Shown here piece by piece: positions 52,047-60,956 of a DNA stretch of 64,000 bases. The notes below the pieces were generated by a model. That model was not told the DNA's origin and searched no databases. It worked only from the letters and a program-made list of their open reading frames with translations. The stretch comes from Cryptosporangium aurantiacum (GTDB lineage Bacteria > Actinomycetota > Actinomycetes > Mycobacteriales > Cryptosporangiaceae): positions 124,001 to 188,000 of the forward strand of contig NZ_FRCS01000001.1 of NCBI RefSeq assembly GCF_900143005.1, given 5' to 3'. Position 1 is the stretch's first letter. Every line of letters starts with the position of its first letter. The translations under genes were made by a program, and so were the position numbers.

Positions 52047-52895
52047 ATGGGATACGACGACTGGCCAGGTGTGTCCGACGTCGACCCTGTGCACCTTCGG
52101 GGTAGCTTCCGCGAGCTGAGCCGCGACCTGTTCGACGCCGCTTTCCCCGACGCCCGGCAGGGCTGGGTCGACCAACAAGTGGCGACGGCCGTAATCGAAG
52201 TGGGCACGGCGCTCGACGTCCGCCTGCTCCCCTCCGACGCCGACCTGCGCGCCGGTCGTCTGGACGGAACCGACCTGCGCGGCGCCGACCTGCGGGACGC
52301 CCAGCTGGAGAAGGCCGAGCTGGCCGGCGTCGATCTGCGGGAGACCTGTCTGGCGCGCGCCGACCTCCGTGGCGCCGTCCTCCGGGCGGCGAACCTGCGG
52401 GCGGCCAACCTGCGCTCCGCCCGGCTCGCCGACGCCGACCTGGTCCGCGCCCAGCTGCGCCGCACCGACCTGGTGGCGGCCGACCTCGCGGGCGCCGACC
52501 TGCGCGAAGCCGACCTCGGCATGGCCCACCTCGCGGGCGCCGACGCCGACCGCGCACGGTTCGACGGCGCGACGCTACCGGGCGCCGACCTGACGACGGC
52601 CTCGCTCAACCGGGCGACGCTCACCGAGGCGAACCTCCGCCGTGCCGTCCTCGACCAGGCGGTTCTCGCGGGTGCCGAGCTGCGCGGTGCCGACCTGACC
52701 GGTGCGGTGCTCACCGGCGCGGTCCTGTCCGAGGCCGATCTCACCGACGCCGACCTCTCCGGCGTCGTCTGGTCGGCCGACACGCGGTGGCCCGGCGCGC
52801 TCGCCGCGAGCATTCGGGCTCGCTCCGAGCAGATCGGCCCGGACACCTACCGGGTCCGCCCCGGCGCGACCACCCGCACCCGCGTCCCCGCCTGA
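52047..52895 (+). CDS. Pentapeptide-repeat protein
   Basis: The 282-residue protein has an N-terminal helical part (about 1-65) and then some 30 A(D/N)Lxx-type pentapeptides from residue 68 to about 245: ADLRA, GRLDG, TDLRG, ADLRD and so on. These fold as a right-handed quadrilateral beta-helix. A short C-terminal cap follows. Some such proteins (MfpA, Qnr) mimic DNA and protect gyrase from quinolones; most have no known role. GAGGAGG lies 6 nt before the ATG. Co-transcription with the two preceding small genes is likely. Confidence 0.85.
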   Translation: MGYDDWPGVSDVDPVHLRGSFRELSRDLFDAAFPDARQGWVDQQVATAVIEVGTALDVRLLPSDADLRAGRLDGTDLRGADLRDAQLEKAELAGVDLRETCLARADLRGAVLRAANLRAANLRSARLADADLVRAQLRRTDLVAADLAGADLREADLGMAHLAGADADRARFDGATLPGADLTTASLNRATLTEANLRRAVLDQAVLAGAELRGADLTGAVLTGAVLSEADLTDADLSGVVWSADTRWPGALAASIRARSEQIGPDTYRVRPGATTRTRVPA

Positions 52896-52909
52896 GCCCG
52901 GCCCCCGCG

Positions 52910-52982
52910 CCCCGCAGCGCTCCGCGTCCCGCGGCGCCCCGCGCCACCCCGCAGCGCTCCGCGTCCCGCGGCGCCCGCGCCA
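52910..52982. repeat. 36/37-bp tandem repeat after pentapeptide-repeat gene
   Basis: A 37-bp unit (52910-52946) is followed by a 36-bp copy (52947-52982) that differs by one missing C. The start of a third copy (CCCCGCGCC) follows. It lies in the 224-bp gap before the DUF3817 gene. It is extremely G+C rich and non-coding. Confidence 0.75.
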
Positions 52983-53119
52983 CCCCGCGCCCTGCGGGTG
53001 ACGGGAAACGGGGGTGTAAGGACCGCTTACGGGCCGGTTCCGCGTGAATCGGTGGGCCCCCTCCGCGCCGAGCACCAGCCGGACTCGTCTACGCTGTGTC
53101 GGCAGGACACGTCGTCAGT

Positions 53120-53467
53120 ATGAGTGGAGCTCCGGTGTCGAACACCCCTACCAGCACCACGTTCCGGCTCTTCCGCCTCGCGGCACTGGCCGAAGCGCTC
53201 TCCTGGACCGGCCTGCTGATCGGCATGGTTTTCAAGTACCTGATCGTCGAGAACGAGATCGGCGTCAAGATCTTCGGCCCGATCCACGGCGCGCTGTTCA
53301 TCCTCTACCTGGTCGCGGTGCTGCTCACCCGGCCGGTGGCCGGCTGGAGCCTGCGCGCGACGTTCGTCGGCCTGCTCGCCTCGATCCCGCCGTTCGGGAC
53401 GCTGTTCTTCGAGCGCTGGGCGGTCAAGAAGGCCTCCGAGCGGACGTTGGACCCGGCGGGCGTCTGA
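53120..53467 (+). CDS. DUF3817 integral membrane protein
   Basis: From ATG 53120 the product is 115 residues. It has FRLFRLAALAEALSWTGLLIGMVFKYL, then GPIHGALFILYLVAVLLTRPV and FVGLLASIPPFGTLFFERWAVKK, giving three helices. This is the compact DUF3817 family, common in actinobacteria and of unknown function. A TACGCT box at 53090-53095 supports a start after about 53100. The frame is open to GTG 53096, which would overlap that box. Confidence 0.8.
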   Translation: MSGAPVSNTPTSTTFRLFRLAALAEALSWTGLLIGMVFKYLIVENEIGVKIFGPIHGALFILYLVAVLLTRPVAGWSLRATFVGLLASIPPFGTLFFERWAVKKASERTLDPAGV

Positions 53468-53532
53468 CCGCGCGAGCCCGCCGTCGGCCGGGCAGGGGCT
53501 GAGTACCCCGCGCGAGGTGGAACACTGGGGGC

Positions 53533-54447
53533 ATGCGACAGCCGAATCCCCGCATGACGGCCGCCTCGCTGGCAGGCGCCGTCGACCTTTCCGCTCTGCG
53601 CTCCACTCCGCCCGCGGCTGCGCCTGCCGGTGGCGGACCGGCGGCAGCCCCGACACCGGCCCCGACCGGCAACTCGCCGCACGTCATCGACGTCACCGAG
53701 GCGACGTTCCAGAACGACATCCTTCAGCGCTCGCTGCAGACCCCGGTCGTCATCGACTTCTGGGCCGAATGGTGCCAGCCCTGCAAGCAGCTGTCCCCGG
53801 TCCTGGAGAAGCTCGCTGCCGAGGCCGACGGCGCCTGGGTGCTGGCGAAGATCGACATCGACGCCAACCCCCGGCTGGCTCAGGCCTTCCGCGTCCAGAG
53901 CATTCCGTTCGTGCTCGCGATCGTGAACGGCCAGCCGGTGGACGCGTTCGCCGGCGTGCAGCCGGAGGCGAACCTCCGGCAGTGGCTCGCCGCGATCGTC
54001 AACGCGGCCGGTGGCGAGGCCCAGGTGCCCGCCGATCCGCGCCTGCTCGACGCCGACGACAAGCTCCAGGCCGGTGACCTGGACGGCGCCGAGGCCGCGT
54101 ACAAGGCCCTGCTCGCCGAGGTGCCGAACGACCAGAACGCGAGCAGCGGGCTGGCCCAGATCGGCCTGATGCGCCGGCTGGAAGGCATCACCGATGGCCG
54201 AGCGGTGCTGGCCGCGGCCGACGCCGCGCCGGACGACCTGGACGCCCAGACGCAGGCCGCCGACGTCGAGTTCGTCTCCGGGCTCGCCGAGCAGGCGTTC
54301 GCCCGGCTGATCAAGCTCGTGCGTCGGACGTCCGGCGACGACCGCAACCGGGTGCGGACCCACCTGCTCGATCTGTTCGCGATCGCACCGCCGGACGACC
54401 CGGTGGTCAACAAGGCGCGCCGAGACCTCACCAGCGCGCTGTTCTGA
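53533..54447 (+). CDS. Thioredoxin-domain/TPR co-chaperone-like protein (YbbN/CnoX type)
   Basis: The 304-residue protein has an Ala/Pro-rich N-terminus (1-48), a thioredoxin domain (50-155) with active site WCQPC (Cys81, Cys84), and a C-terminal TPR-like helical domain ending in the family's KARRDLTSALF. E. coli CnoX/YbbN has this layout but lacks the full CxxC; here it is intact, so thiol-disulphide activity is possible. Its Mycobacterium equivalent (Rv1324) lies near the thiolase gene, which fits this neighbourhood. A second start at 53554 is possible. Confidence 0.88.
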   Translation: MRQPNPRMTAASLAGAVDLSALRSTPPAAAPAGGGPAAAPTPAPTGNSPHVIDVTEATFQNDILQRSLQTPVVIDFWAEWCQPCKQLSPVLEKLAAEADGAWVLAKIDIDANPRLAQAFRVQSIPFVLAIVNGQPVDAFAGVQPEANLRQWLAAIVNAAGGEAQVPADPRLLDADDKLQAGDLDGAEAAYKALLAEVPNDQNASSGLAQIGLMRRLEGITDGRAVLAAADAAPDDLDAQTQAADVEFVSGLAEQAFARLIKLVRRTSGDDRNRVRTHLLDLFAIAPPDDPVVNKARRDLTSALF

Positions 54448-54480
54448 ACCCGAATCAAGGAAGCCATGTTCTGACCTGGA

Positions 54481-54580
54481 GCCCGCCCAGGATGAGTTTG
54501 GCGTCCGCGCGCAAGGCCGCCTCGACCTTGCTGTGGTCTCAAGGCCTTGCGCGCGGCCGTCAGGCTCGTCCTGGGCGGGC
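54481..54580. terminator. Large two-part inverted repeat between thioredoxin-like gene and gdh
   Basis: Outer arms at 54481-54496 (GCCCGCCCAGGATGAG) and 54565-54580 match with one G-T pair. Inner arms at 54506-54518 (CGCGCGCAAGGCC) and 54543-54555 are perfect. They are separated by a symmetric 9-nt internal loop and capped by 24 nt. The whole 100-nt element could fold as one long rod. It lies 33 nt after the thioredoxin-like stop and 113 nt before gdh. It may be a terminator, a structured RNA, or a small repeat element. Confidence 0.6.
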
Positions 54581-54693
54581 CGCCCAGCGGCGACGGGTTA
54601 GGGTGACCGCTGGCACCGCCGGGTAACCGGGCGTCACCGTCCGTGTGCCTGTGCGGTGGTACGCAGTGTCGCGGCCGACCGAGGGAGCGTTAG

Positions 54694-57600
54694 ATGGAGC
54701 GGCGTGCGCTGTCCGCCCGGCAGACGGAGGACTCGGGGCTGGAACCCGTCGTCGACCCCCAACTGGGGCTGTCGACCACCACCTCGGACGGTGATCTGCT
54801 CGCGTCGGTGGACGAGGTCGAGAACCACAAGGATGCGCTGATCACGAAGGCTGCAGCGAGCACCGACGACGAGCTGGTCGCCGCGCTGCTGCCGGTCTAC
54901 TTCCGGTACGTGCCCGCCGAGGAACTGCTGCACCGCTCGCCCGCCGACCTGGTCACGGCGACGGCCTCCCACCGGGGGCTGGGCGCGTCCAGAGCGCCCG
55001 GCGAGATGAAGCTCCGGGTGATCACTCCTCGTGGCGACGCCGGCTGGTGCGGCGGACATACGGTGATCGAGCTGGTGACCGACGACATGCCGTTCCTGGT
55101 CGACTCGGTCACCGCCGAGCTGGCCCGGCACGAGCTCGGCGTCCACCTGTTGGTGCACCCGCAGATGGTCGTGGTCCGTGACGCCGAGGGCACGCTGACC
55201 GAGGTCCGGCCGGTGGGCGACCCGGACGCGCCGGTCGCCGGCGAGGTCGTCGAATCGTGGATGCACATCGAGATCGACCGCCGGTCGCACCGGGGCGCCG
55301 AGGAGCGGCTGGAGATCGATCTCCAGCGGGTGCTCGCCGACGTCCGGGCCGCGGTGCTGGACTGGGACGAGATGCGAGCCCGCGCGTTGACGATCGCGGA
55401 CGGGCTGACCCACCGGACGCTGCCGGTGCCGGACAAGGACGTCACCGACGCGCGGGAGCTGCTGCGCTGGCTGGCCGACGACCACTTCACGTTCCTCGGC
55501 TACCGCGAGTACCGGCTGGAGGGCGACGGCGACGACCGCCGCCTGGTCGCGGCGCCTGGCACCGGGCTCGGCGTCCTGCGGGACGGGCCGAACCGTCCGC
55601 GGCGGCTGGCCGACATGCCGTCCGAGGTCCGGGCGAAGATCCTCGAGAAGCGCCTGCTGATCATCACGAAGGCGAACTCGCGGTCCACCGTCCACCGTCC
55701 CGCCTACCTCGACTACGTGGGCTTCAAGACGTTCGACGCGGACGGCAACGTGACCGGCGAGCGCCGCTTCCTCGGCCTGTTCTCGTCGGCCGCCTACCTG
55801 GACAGCGTCCGCGCGCTGCCGGTGATCTCGCGCAAGGTCGACGAGGTGCTGGCGCGCTCCGGGCTGTCCCGCAGCAGTCACTCCGGCAAGGACCTGCTGC
55901 AGATCCTCGAGACCTACCCGCGCGACGAGCTGTTCCAGATCGCCACCAGCGAGCTGTTCAACACGGTGATGGCCGTGCTGCGGCTCGGCGGGCGGCGTCG
56001 GCTGCGGTTGTTCGTCCGCCGGGACGCGTACGGACGGTTCATCTCGTGCGTCGTCTACCTCCCGCGGGACCGGTACACCACGCAGAACCGGCTGCGGATG
56101 CAGGACATCCTGATGGACGCCCTGCACGGCGTCGGCGTGGACTACACGACCCGGGTCACCGAGTCCGTGCTCGCCCGGGTCAAGTTCGTCGTCCGCACCG
56201 ACCCGGGCGCGTCGGTCGGCCCGATCGACGTCGACGCGCTCCAGCAGCGGCTCGCGGACGCCACCCGCAGCTGGGACGACGAGTTCGCCGCCGAGATCCG
56301 CCGGGAGATCGGCGAGGAGCAGGCCACCCGTCTGCTGCGCCGCTACGGCACCGCGTTCACCGCCGCGTACCAGGCCGAGCACTCGGCCGCCGAGGCCGTC
56401 GAGGACCTGTCCCGGATCGAGGTGCTGGAGGACGAGGGTGACCTCGGCGTCAGCCTCTACCGCACCGCCGATCGCGGGCTCCGGTTCACCGTCTACCGGC
56501 TCGGCGACGCGATGGCGCTGTCCGACGTCCTGCCGGTGTTGCACTCGCTCGGCGTCGAGGTCGTGGACGAACGTCCGTATCGGGTGCAGCGCACCGACGA
56601 CAAACCGACCTGGGTGTACGACTTCGGGCTGCGGGTCCGCTCGGGCACCGACGCGCCGCACGTCGGCGGGCCGGTCGGCCGCGCGGTCGCCGAGTCCGGT
56701 CCGCTCGCGGCGCCCGGCCCGGTGGACATCCGCCGGGTGCACTCCGCGATGGAGAACGCGTTCGCGGCCTGCTGGCGCGGCGAGTGCGAGGTGGACGGCT
56801 TCAACGCGCTCGTCGTCTCGGCCGGCCTGGCCTGGGACGAGGTCGTCGTCCTGCGCGCGTACGCGAAGTACCTCCGGCAGGCGGGCAGCCGCTGGTCGCA
56901 GGAGTACGTCGAGCGGGTGCTCGCCGAGCACCCGACGATCGCGCGGCAGTTGGTCGACCTGTTCACGGCCCGCTTCGACCCGCACTTCCGGGGTGACGCG
57001 GCGGCCCGCGAGGCCGCTTCCGACACGCTGAAGACGACGCTCACCGAGGCGCTGGACGCGGTGGAGAGCCTGGACGCCGACCGCATCCTGCGCAGCGTCC
57101 TGACGTTGATCACCGCGACGCTGCGCACGAACCACTTCCAGCGCGGCCGGACCGGCAGGCACAAGCCGTACCTGAGCTTCAAGATCGACCCCAGGGCGGT
57201 GCCCGACCTTCCGGCGCCGCGCCCGGCGTTCGAGATCTTCGTCTACTCGCCGCGCGTCGAGGGTGTCCACTTGCGGTTCGGCGCGGTGGCCCGCGGTGGC
57301 CTGCGCTGGTCCGACCGGCGCGAGGACTTCCGCACCGAGATCCTCGGCCTGGTCAAGGCGCAGATGGTCAAGAACACCGTGATCGTGCCGGTGGGCTCCA
57401 AGGGCGGGTTCGTGGTGAAGAACCCGCCGGTGGGTGGCGACCGCGACGCGCTGATGGCCGAGGGCATCGAGTGCTACCGCACGTTCATCCGCGGCCTGCT
57501 CGACGTCACCGACAACCTGCGCGACGGACACACGGTGGTGCCACCGGTCGACGTCGTCCGGCACGACGGCGACGACTCCTACCTGGTGGTCGCCGCCGAC

Positions 57601-59715
57601 AAGGGCACCGCGACGTTCTCCGACATCGCCAACGAGGTCGCGGCCGAGTACGGCTTCTGGCTCGGTGACGCGTTCGCGTCCGGCGGGTCGGTGGGCTACG
57701 ACCACAAGGCGATGGGCATCACCGCCCGCGGCGCCTGGGAATCGGTGAAACGGCACTTCCGCGAGCTGGGCCTGGACACCCAGAGCGAGGAGTTCACGGT
57801 CGTCGGCGTCGGCGACATGTCCGGCGACGTGTTCGGCAACGGCATGCTGCTCTCCGAGCACATCCGGCTGGTGGCCGCGTTCGACCACCGGCACATCTTC
57901 GTCGACCCGACGCCGGACGCTGCGGTCAGCTACGCCGAGCGTCGGCGGTTGTTCGAGCTGCCGCGCTCCAGCTGGGCCGATTACGACCGCACGCTGATCT
58001 CGGCGGGCGGCGGGGTCTTCCCCCGGACGGCGAAGGCGATCGACGTGACGCCGGAGATGCGGACGGCACTCGGGCTCGCCGACACCGTGACCCGGGTCAG
58101 CCCGGCAGAGCTGATGAAGTCGATCCTGCTCGCGCCCGTCGATCTGCTGTGGAACGGCGGCATCGGGACGTACGTCAAGGCGTCGGACGAGACGCACGCG
58201 GACGCCGGTGACAAGTCCAACGACGCGGTCCGGGTCGACGGGCGGCAGCTCCGCGTCCGGGTCGTGGGGGAGGGCGGCAACCTCGGCCTGACTCAGCGCG
58301 GCCGGATCGAGTACGCACTGGAGGGCGGCCGGGTCAACACCGACGCGATCGACAACTCCGCGGGCGTCGACACATCCGACCACGAGGTCAACATCAAGAT
58401 CCTGCTCGACCAGGCAGTGCACGCGGGTGAACTCACCACCGCAGCGCGGAACAGCCTGCTCGCCGAGATGACCGACGAGGTCGCCGAGCTGGTACTCCAC
58501 GACAACTACAGCCAGAACGAGGCCCTCGGCCTGGCCCGGCACCTCGCGCCCCGCCTGTTCGGCGTGCACCGGCGGCTGATGTCGGAGTTGGAGCGGTCCG
58601 GCCGGCTGAACCGCGCCTTGGAGTTCCTTCCAGACGACGAGACCGCGGACGCCCGTGCGGCAGCCGGTGGCGCGCTGACGTCGCCGGAGCTGTCGGTGCT
58701 GCTCGCGTACGTGAAGATCGTGCTGGCCGACGACATCCTCGCCAGCGCCGTGCCGGACGACCCGTGGTGCCGCCCGATCCTGCGGAACTACTTCCCGACG
58801 CCGTTGCGCGAGGAGTACGCGCGCCACGCCGAGACCCACCCGCTGCGCCGGGAGATCATCACGACCGCGGTGATCAACGAGGTCGTCAACCACGGCGGGA
58901 TCTCGTTCGTCTACCGCACGATGGAGGAGACCGGCGCGAGCCCGGCGGACGTCGTCCGGGCATACGCGGTGGTGCGGGACGTGTTCGGGCTCGGTGAGCT
59001 CTGGGGGGCCGCGAACGCGCTCGACGCGTCCCGGCCGGCGACCGCGCAGATCGCGGTGATGGTGCAGGCCCGGCGCGTGCTCGACCGGGGCGTGCGGTGG
59101 CTGCTGCAGAGTCGCAGCGGGACGATCGACGTCGAGGCGGAGGTCGCCCGGTTGCGTCCGGGGATGGCCGAGCTGACCGCCGAGATGGGCAGCCTGATGA
59201 TCGGCAGGGAAGCCGAGCGCTACCGGTCGTTCGCGGCGGAGCTGGCGGAAGAGGGTGTCCCGGCGGACCTCGCCGACCGGGTGACCGCGGCGCTTTACGG
59301 GTTCGGTCTGCTCGACGTCGTGGAGCTGGCGCACCACACCGAGCAGTCCGGACGCGAGCTGGCGACGCTGTACTACACGCTGTCCGAGCGGTTCCGGGTC
59401 GACGAGATGCTCGACCGGATCTCGGCGCTACCGCGGATCGACCGGTGGCAGGCGCTGGCGCGGCTGGCGCTGCGCTACGACCTCTACAGCGCGCTGGACA
59501 GCCTCACGCGGGAGGTGCTGCGGCGGGTGCCCGGCGACATCCCGGCCGACGAGCGGGTGAGCCGCTGGGCGGACGCGAACGCCGACAACATCAGCCGGGC
59601 TTTGACGACGTTGGGGCTGTTGGCGGAGGATGCGCCTTCGGATCTGGCGACGCTGACGGTGGTACTGCGGCAGATCCGGACGGTGGTGCGGGCGTCGTCC
59701 GCGCACTCCGACTGA
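54694..59715 (+). CDS. gdh: NAD-specific glutamate dehydrogenase, large (GDH180) type
   Basis: The 1673-residue protein belongs to the 180-kDa class of NAD-dependent glutamate dehydrogenases (S. clavuligerus, Mycobacterium). Long regulatory N-terminal regions precede a catalytic core with FGAVARGGLRWSDRREDFRTEI, VKAQMVKNTVIVPVGSKGGFVVK, and GVGDMSGDVFGNGML in the Rossmann part. It converts glutamate and NAD to 2-oxoglutarate and ammonium, mainly for glutamate catabolism, in the cytosol. GAGGGAG lies 7 nt before the ATG. In mycobacteria GarA inhibits this enzyme; garA is not in this window. Confidence 0.96.
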   Translation: MERRALSARQTEDSGLEPVVDPQLGLSTTTSDGDLLASVDEVENHKDALITKAAASTDDELVAALLPVYFRYVPAEELLHRSPADLVTATASHRGLGASRAPGEMKLRVITPRGDAGWCGGHTVIELVTDDMPFLVDSVTAELARHELGVHLLVHPQMVVVRDAEGTLTEVRPVGDPDAPVAGEVVESWMHIEIDRRSHRGAEERLEIDLQRVLADVRAAVLDWDEMRARALTIADGLTHRTLPVPDKDVTDARELLRWLADDHFTFLGYREYRLEGDGDDRRLVAAPGTGLGVLRDGPNRPRRLADMPSEVRAKILEKRLLIITKANSRSTVHRPAYLDYVGFKTFDADGNVTGERRFLGLFSSAAYLDSVRALPVISRKVDEVLARSGLSRSSHSGKDLLQILETYPRDELFQIATSELFNTVMAVLRLGGRRRLRLFVRRDAYGRFISCVVYLPRDRYTTQNRLRMQDILMDALHGVGVDYTTRVTESVLARVKFVVRTDPGASVGPIDVDALQQRLADATRSWDDEFAAEIRREIGEEQATRLLRRYGTAFTAAYQAEHSAAEAVEDLSRIEVLEDEGDLGVSLYRTADRGLRFTVYRLGDAMALSDVLPVLHSLGVEVVDERPYRVQRTDDKPTWVYDFGLRVRSGTDAPHVGGPVGRAVAESGPLAAPGPVDIRRVHSAMENAFAACWRGECEVDGFNALVVSAGLAWDEVVVLRAYAKYLRQAGSRWSQEYVERVLAEHPTIARQLVDLFTARFDPHFRGDAAAREAASDTLKTTLTEALDAVESLDADRILRSVLTLITATLRTNHFQRGRTGRHKPYLSFKIDPRAVPDLPAPRPAFEIFVYSPRVEGVHLRFGAVARGGLRWSDRREDFRTEILGLVKAQMVKNTVIVPVGSKGGFVVKNPPVGGDRDALMAEGIECYRTFIRGLLDVTDNLRDGHTVVPPVDVVRHDGDDSYLVVAADKGTATFSDIANEVAAEYGFWLGDAFASGGSVGYDHKAMGITARGAWESVKRHFRELGLDTQSEEFTVVGVGDMSGDVFGNGMLLSEHIRLVAAFDHRHIFVDPTPDAAVSYAERRRLFELPRSSWADYDRTLISAGGGVFPRTAKAIDVTPEMRTALGLADTVTRVSPAELMKSILLAPVDLLWNGGIGTYVKASDETHADAGDKSNDAVRVDGRQLRVRVVGEGGNLGLTQRGRIEYALEGGRVNTDAIDNSAGVDTSDHEVNIKILLDQAVHAGELTTAARNSLLAEMTDEVAELVLHDNYSQNEALGLARHLAPRLFGVHRRLMSELERSGRLNRALEFLPDDETADARAAAGGALTSPELSVLLAYVKIVLADDILASAVPDDPWCRPILRNYFPTPLREEYARHAETHPLRREIITTAVINEVVNHGGISFVYRTMEETGASPADVVRAYAVVRDVFGLGELWGAANALDASRPATAQIAVMVQARRVLDRGVRWLLQSRSGTIDVEAEVARLRPGMAELTAEMGSLMIGREAERYRSFAAELAEEGVPADLADRVTAALYGFGLLDVVELAHHTEQSGRELATLYYTLSERFRVDEMLDRISALPRIDRWQALARLALRYDLYSALDSLTREVLRRVPGDIPADERVSRWADANADNISRALTTLGLLAEDAPSDLATLTVVLRQIRTVVRASSAHSD

Positions 59716-59749
59716 GATCCGACCCCGCGAGCCGGGCTCGTCCGCCCCG

Positions 59750-60313
59750 CTATGGGGCGACGCGGTCGCGGATGGTGTCGAGCACCGCCTCCGCCGCCCA
59801 CGCGGCGGCGTCGGCGATGTCACGCCTGTCCATACCGAACTCGCGGCGGAACGTCACCCAGGTCCCGACGGAGTCGAGGTGCGACAGCGCCGCGATGACC
59901 GCCCTGCGCTGCGCCGCGTCGAGGGACGGCACCTCGGCATCCAGCAGCCGCTCGAGTTGCGCCCGGCTGGGCGACGGCGCCGCGCCGCTCACGCCGCGCA
60001 TCGCCGTCTCGGCAACGACGTGCGCGAGCTCGGGCCGCGCGTCGTACCGGTGCATCGCGTCGCGGATCGCGAGCGGGATGTCGAAGATCGACTGCGACTC
60101 CTCGCGGGCGAACAGCGTCGCCTCGATCCACGCTGCGGTCGCCAGCAGCAGGTCGACGCGCGTCGGATAGTTGCGAAACACGGTGCGCTCGGCGATGCCG
60201 GCCCGGCGCGCGATGACCCGGTACGACACGTCGTCGCTGCCGACCTCCTCGATCAATTCGGCGTAGGCGGCGAGGATCGCCGCTTGCGTGCCGCTCAGCG
60301 CCGGGACGGTCAC
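59750..60313 (-). CDS. TetR-family regulator
   Basis: From GTG 60313 the product is 187 residues. Its N-terminal HTH reads AAILAAYAELIEEVGSDDVSYRVIARRAGIAERTVFRNYPTRVDLL, and a helical ligand domain follows. The HTH resembles that of its neighbour at 60390 (SYRxxAxxxGIxERTxxRxYPTR), so the two may be duplicates. Its position behind the NCS1 permease suggests control of nitrogen-compound uptake. It is convergent with gdh, 34 bp apart. Confidence 0.85.
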   Translation of the reverse strand: MTVPALSGTQAAILAAYAELIEEVGSDDVSYRVIARRAGIAERTVFRNYPTRVDLLLATAAWIEATLFAREESQSIFDIPLAIRDAMHRYDARPELAHVVAETAMRGVSGAAPSPSRAQLERLLDAEVPSLDAAQRRAVIAALSHLDSVGTWVTFRREFGMDRRDIADAAAWAAEAVLDTIRDRVAP

Positions 60314-60335
60314 AACAGCACCTCGCTGCGCTCGG

Positions 60336-60390
60336 CGCCGCCGTGACCGGCGGCGTACTGCGCTAGCTGGACCGAGCGCTTGCGCTCGGT
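60336..60390 (-). other. Two hairpins between the TetR genes
   Basis: ACCGAGCGC-TT-GCGCTCGGT (60371-60390) is a near-perfect palindrome overlapping the stop codon of the upstream TetR gene. CGCCGCC-N6-GGCGGCG (60336-60355) follows it. They could terminate or weaken transcription before the second regulator, or the first could be a TetR operator. Confidence 0.4.
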
Positions 60391-60956
60391 CATCGCTCCG
60401 CCCACGTCGCTTCGGGCAGCCTCGCGAGCACGGTGCCCACGGAGCGGTCGAACACCTCGCAAATCTCGCCGGCATCCAGCTCGAAGCCCGTGCGCAGTCG
60501 CGCCCAGAACATCGCCGATGAGAAGTAGCGCAGGGATGCCGCGACCCGCCGCCGATCCCGTCGGTTGAGCGTCGGCGCGGCTACCTCGAGCATCGCCTCG
60601 ATCGCACGCGTGATGTAGGCCGGCTCGACGTCGAGCGTCGGCGAGATCGCGGATGCCCGCGCGCCGACGTACGCGTACGCGGGCGACGCGTCGAAGGCGC
60701 GGAAGCGCTCGTGGACGGAGGCGCAGAAATCGGACACGGTCACGAACGGCGGCAGCGGGAAATAGGTCTGCTCGATCCAGTTCGAGAGTGCGGCGAGCAG
60801 GTGCGCGCGCGTGGGGTACTGGCGGTAGATCGTGCGCTCCGAGATGCCGACCTCGTCGGCGAGGGCACGGTAGGAGATGTCGTCGAACGTGCGTTCGCGC
60901 AACAGCACCGCGGCGCTCGCGAGAATTGCGGTCGCGGTGTCGACCGACTCCTCCAT
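60390..60956 (-). CDS. TetR-family regulator adjoining the NCS1 permease
   Basis: The 188-residue protein has HTH ATAILASAAVLLRERTFDDISYRALADEVGISERTIYRQYPTRAHLLAAL and a helical C-terminal domain. The ATG shares one base with the stop codon of the permease (TGATG), so regulator and permease are translationally coupled. A substrate-sensing repressor of the uptake genes is likely, by gene context only. Confidence 0.87.
   Translation of the reverse strand: MEESVDTATAILASAAVLLRERTFDDISYRALADEVGISERTIYRQYPTRAHLLAALSNWIEQTYFPLPPFVTVSDFCASVHERFRAFDASPAYAYVGARASAISPTLDVEPAYITRAIEAMLEVAAPTLNRRDRRRVAASLRYFSSAMFWARLRTGFELDAGEICEVFDRSVGTVLARLPEATWAER

Noticed and set aside
54634-59337. 1567-codon minus-strand frame opposite the glutamate dehydrogenase gene
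   Set aside because: It is an antisense shadow of a long high-GC gene. It has no recognisable domain, and the sense frame is clearly GDH.
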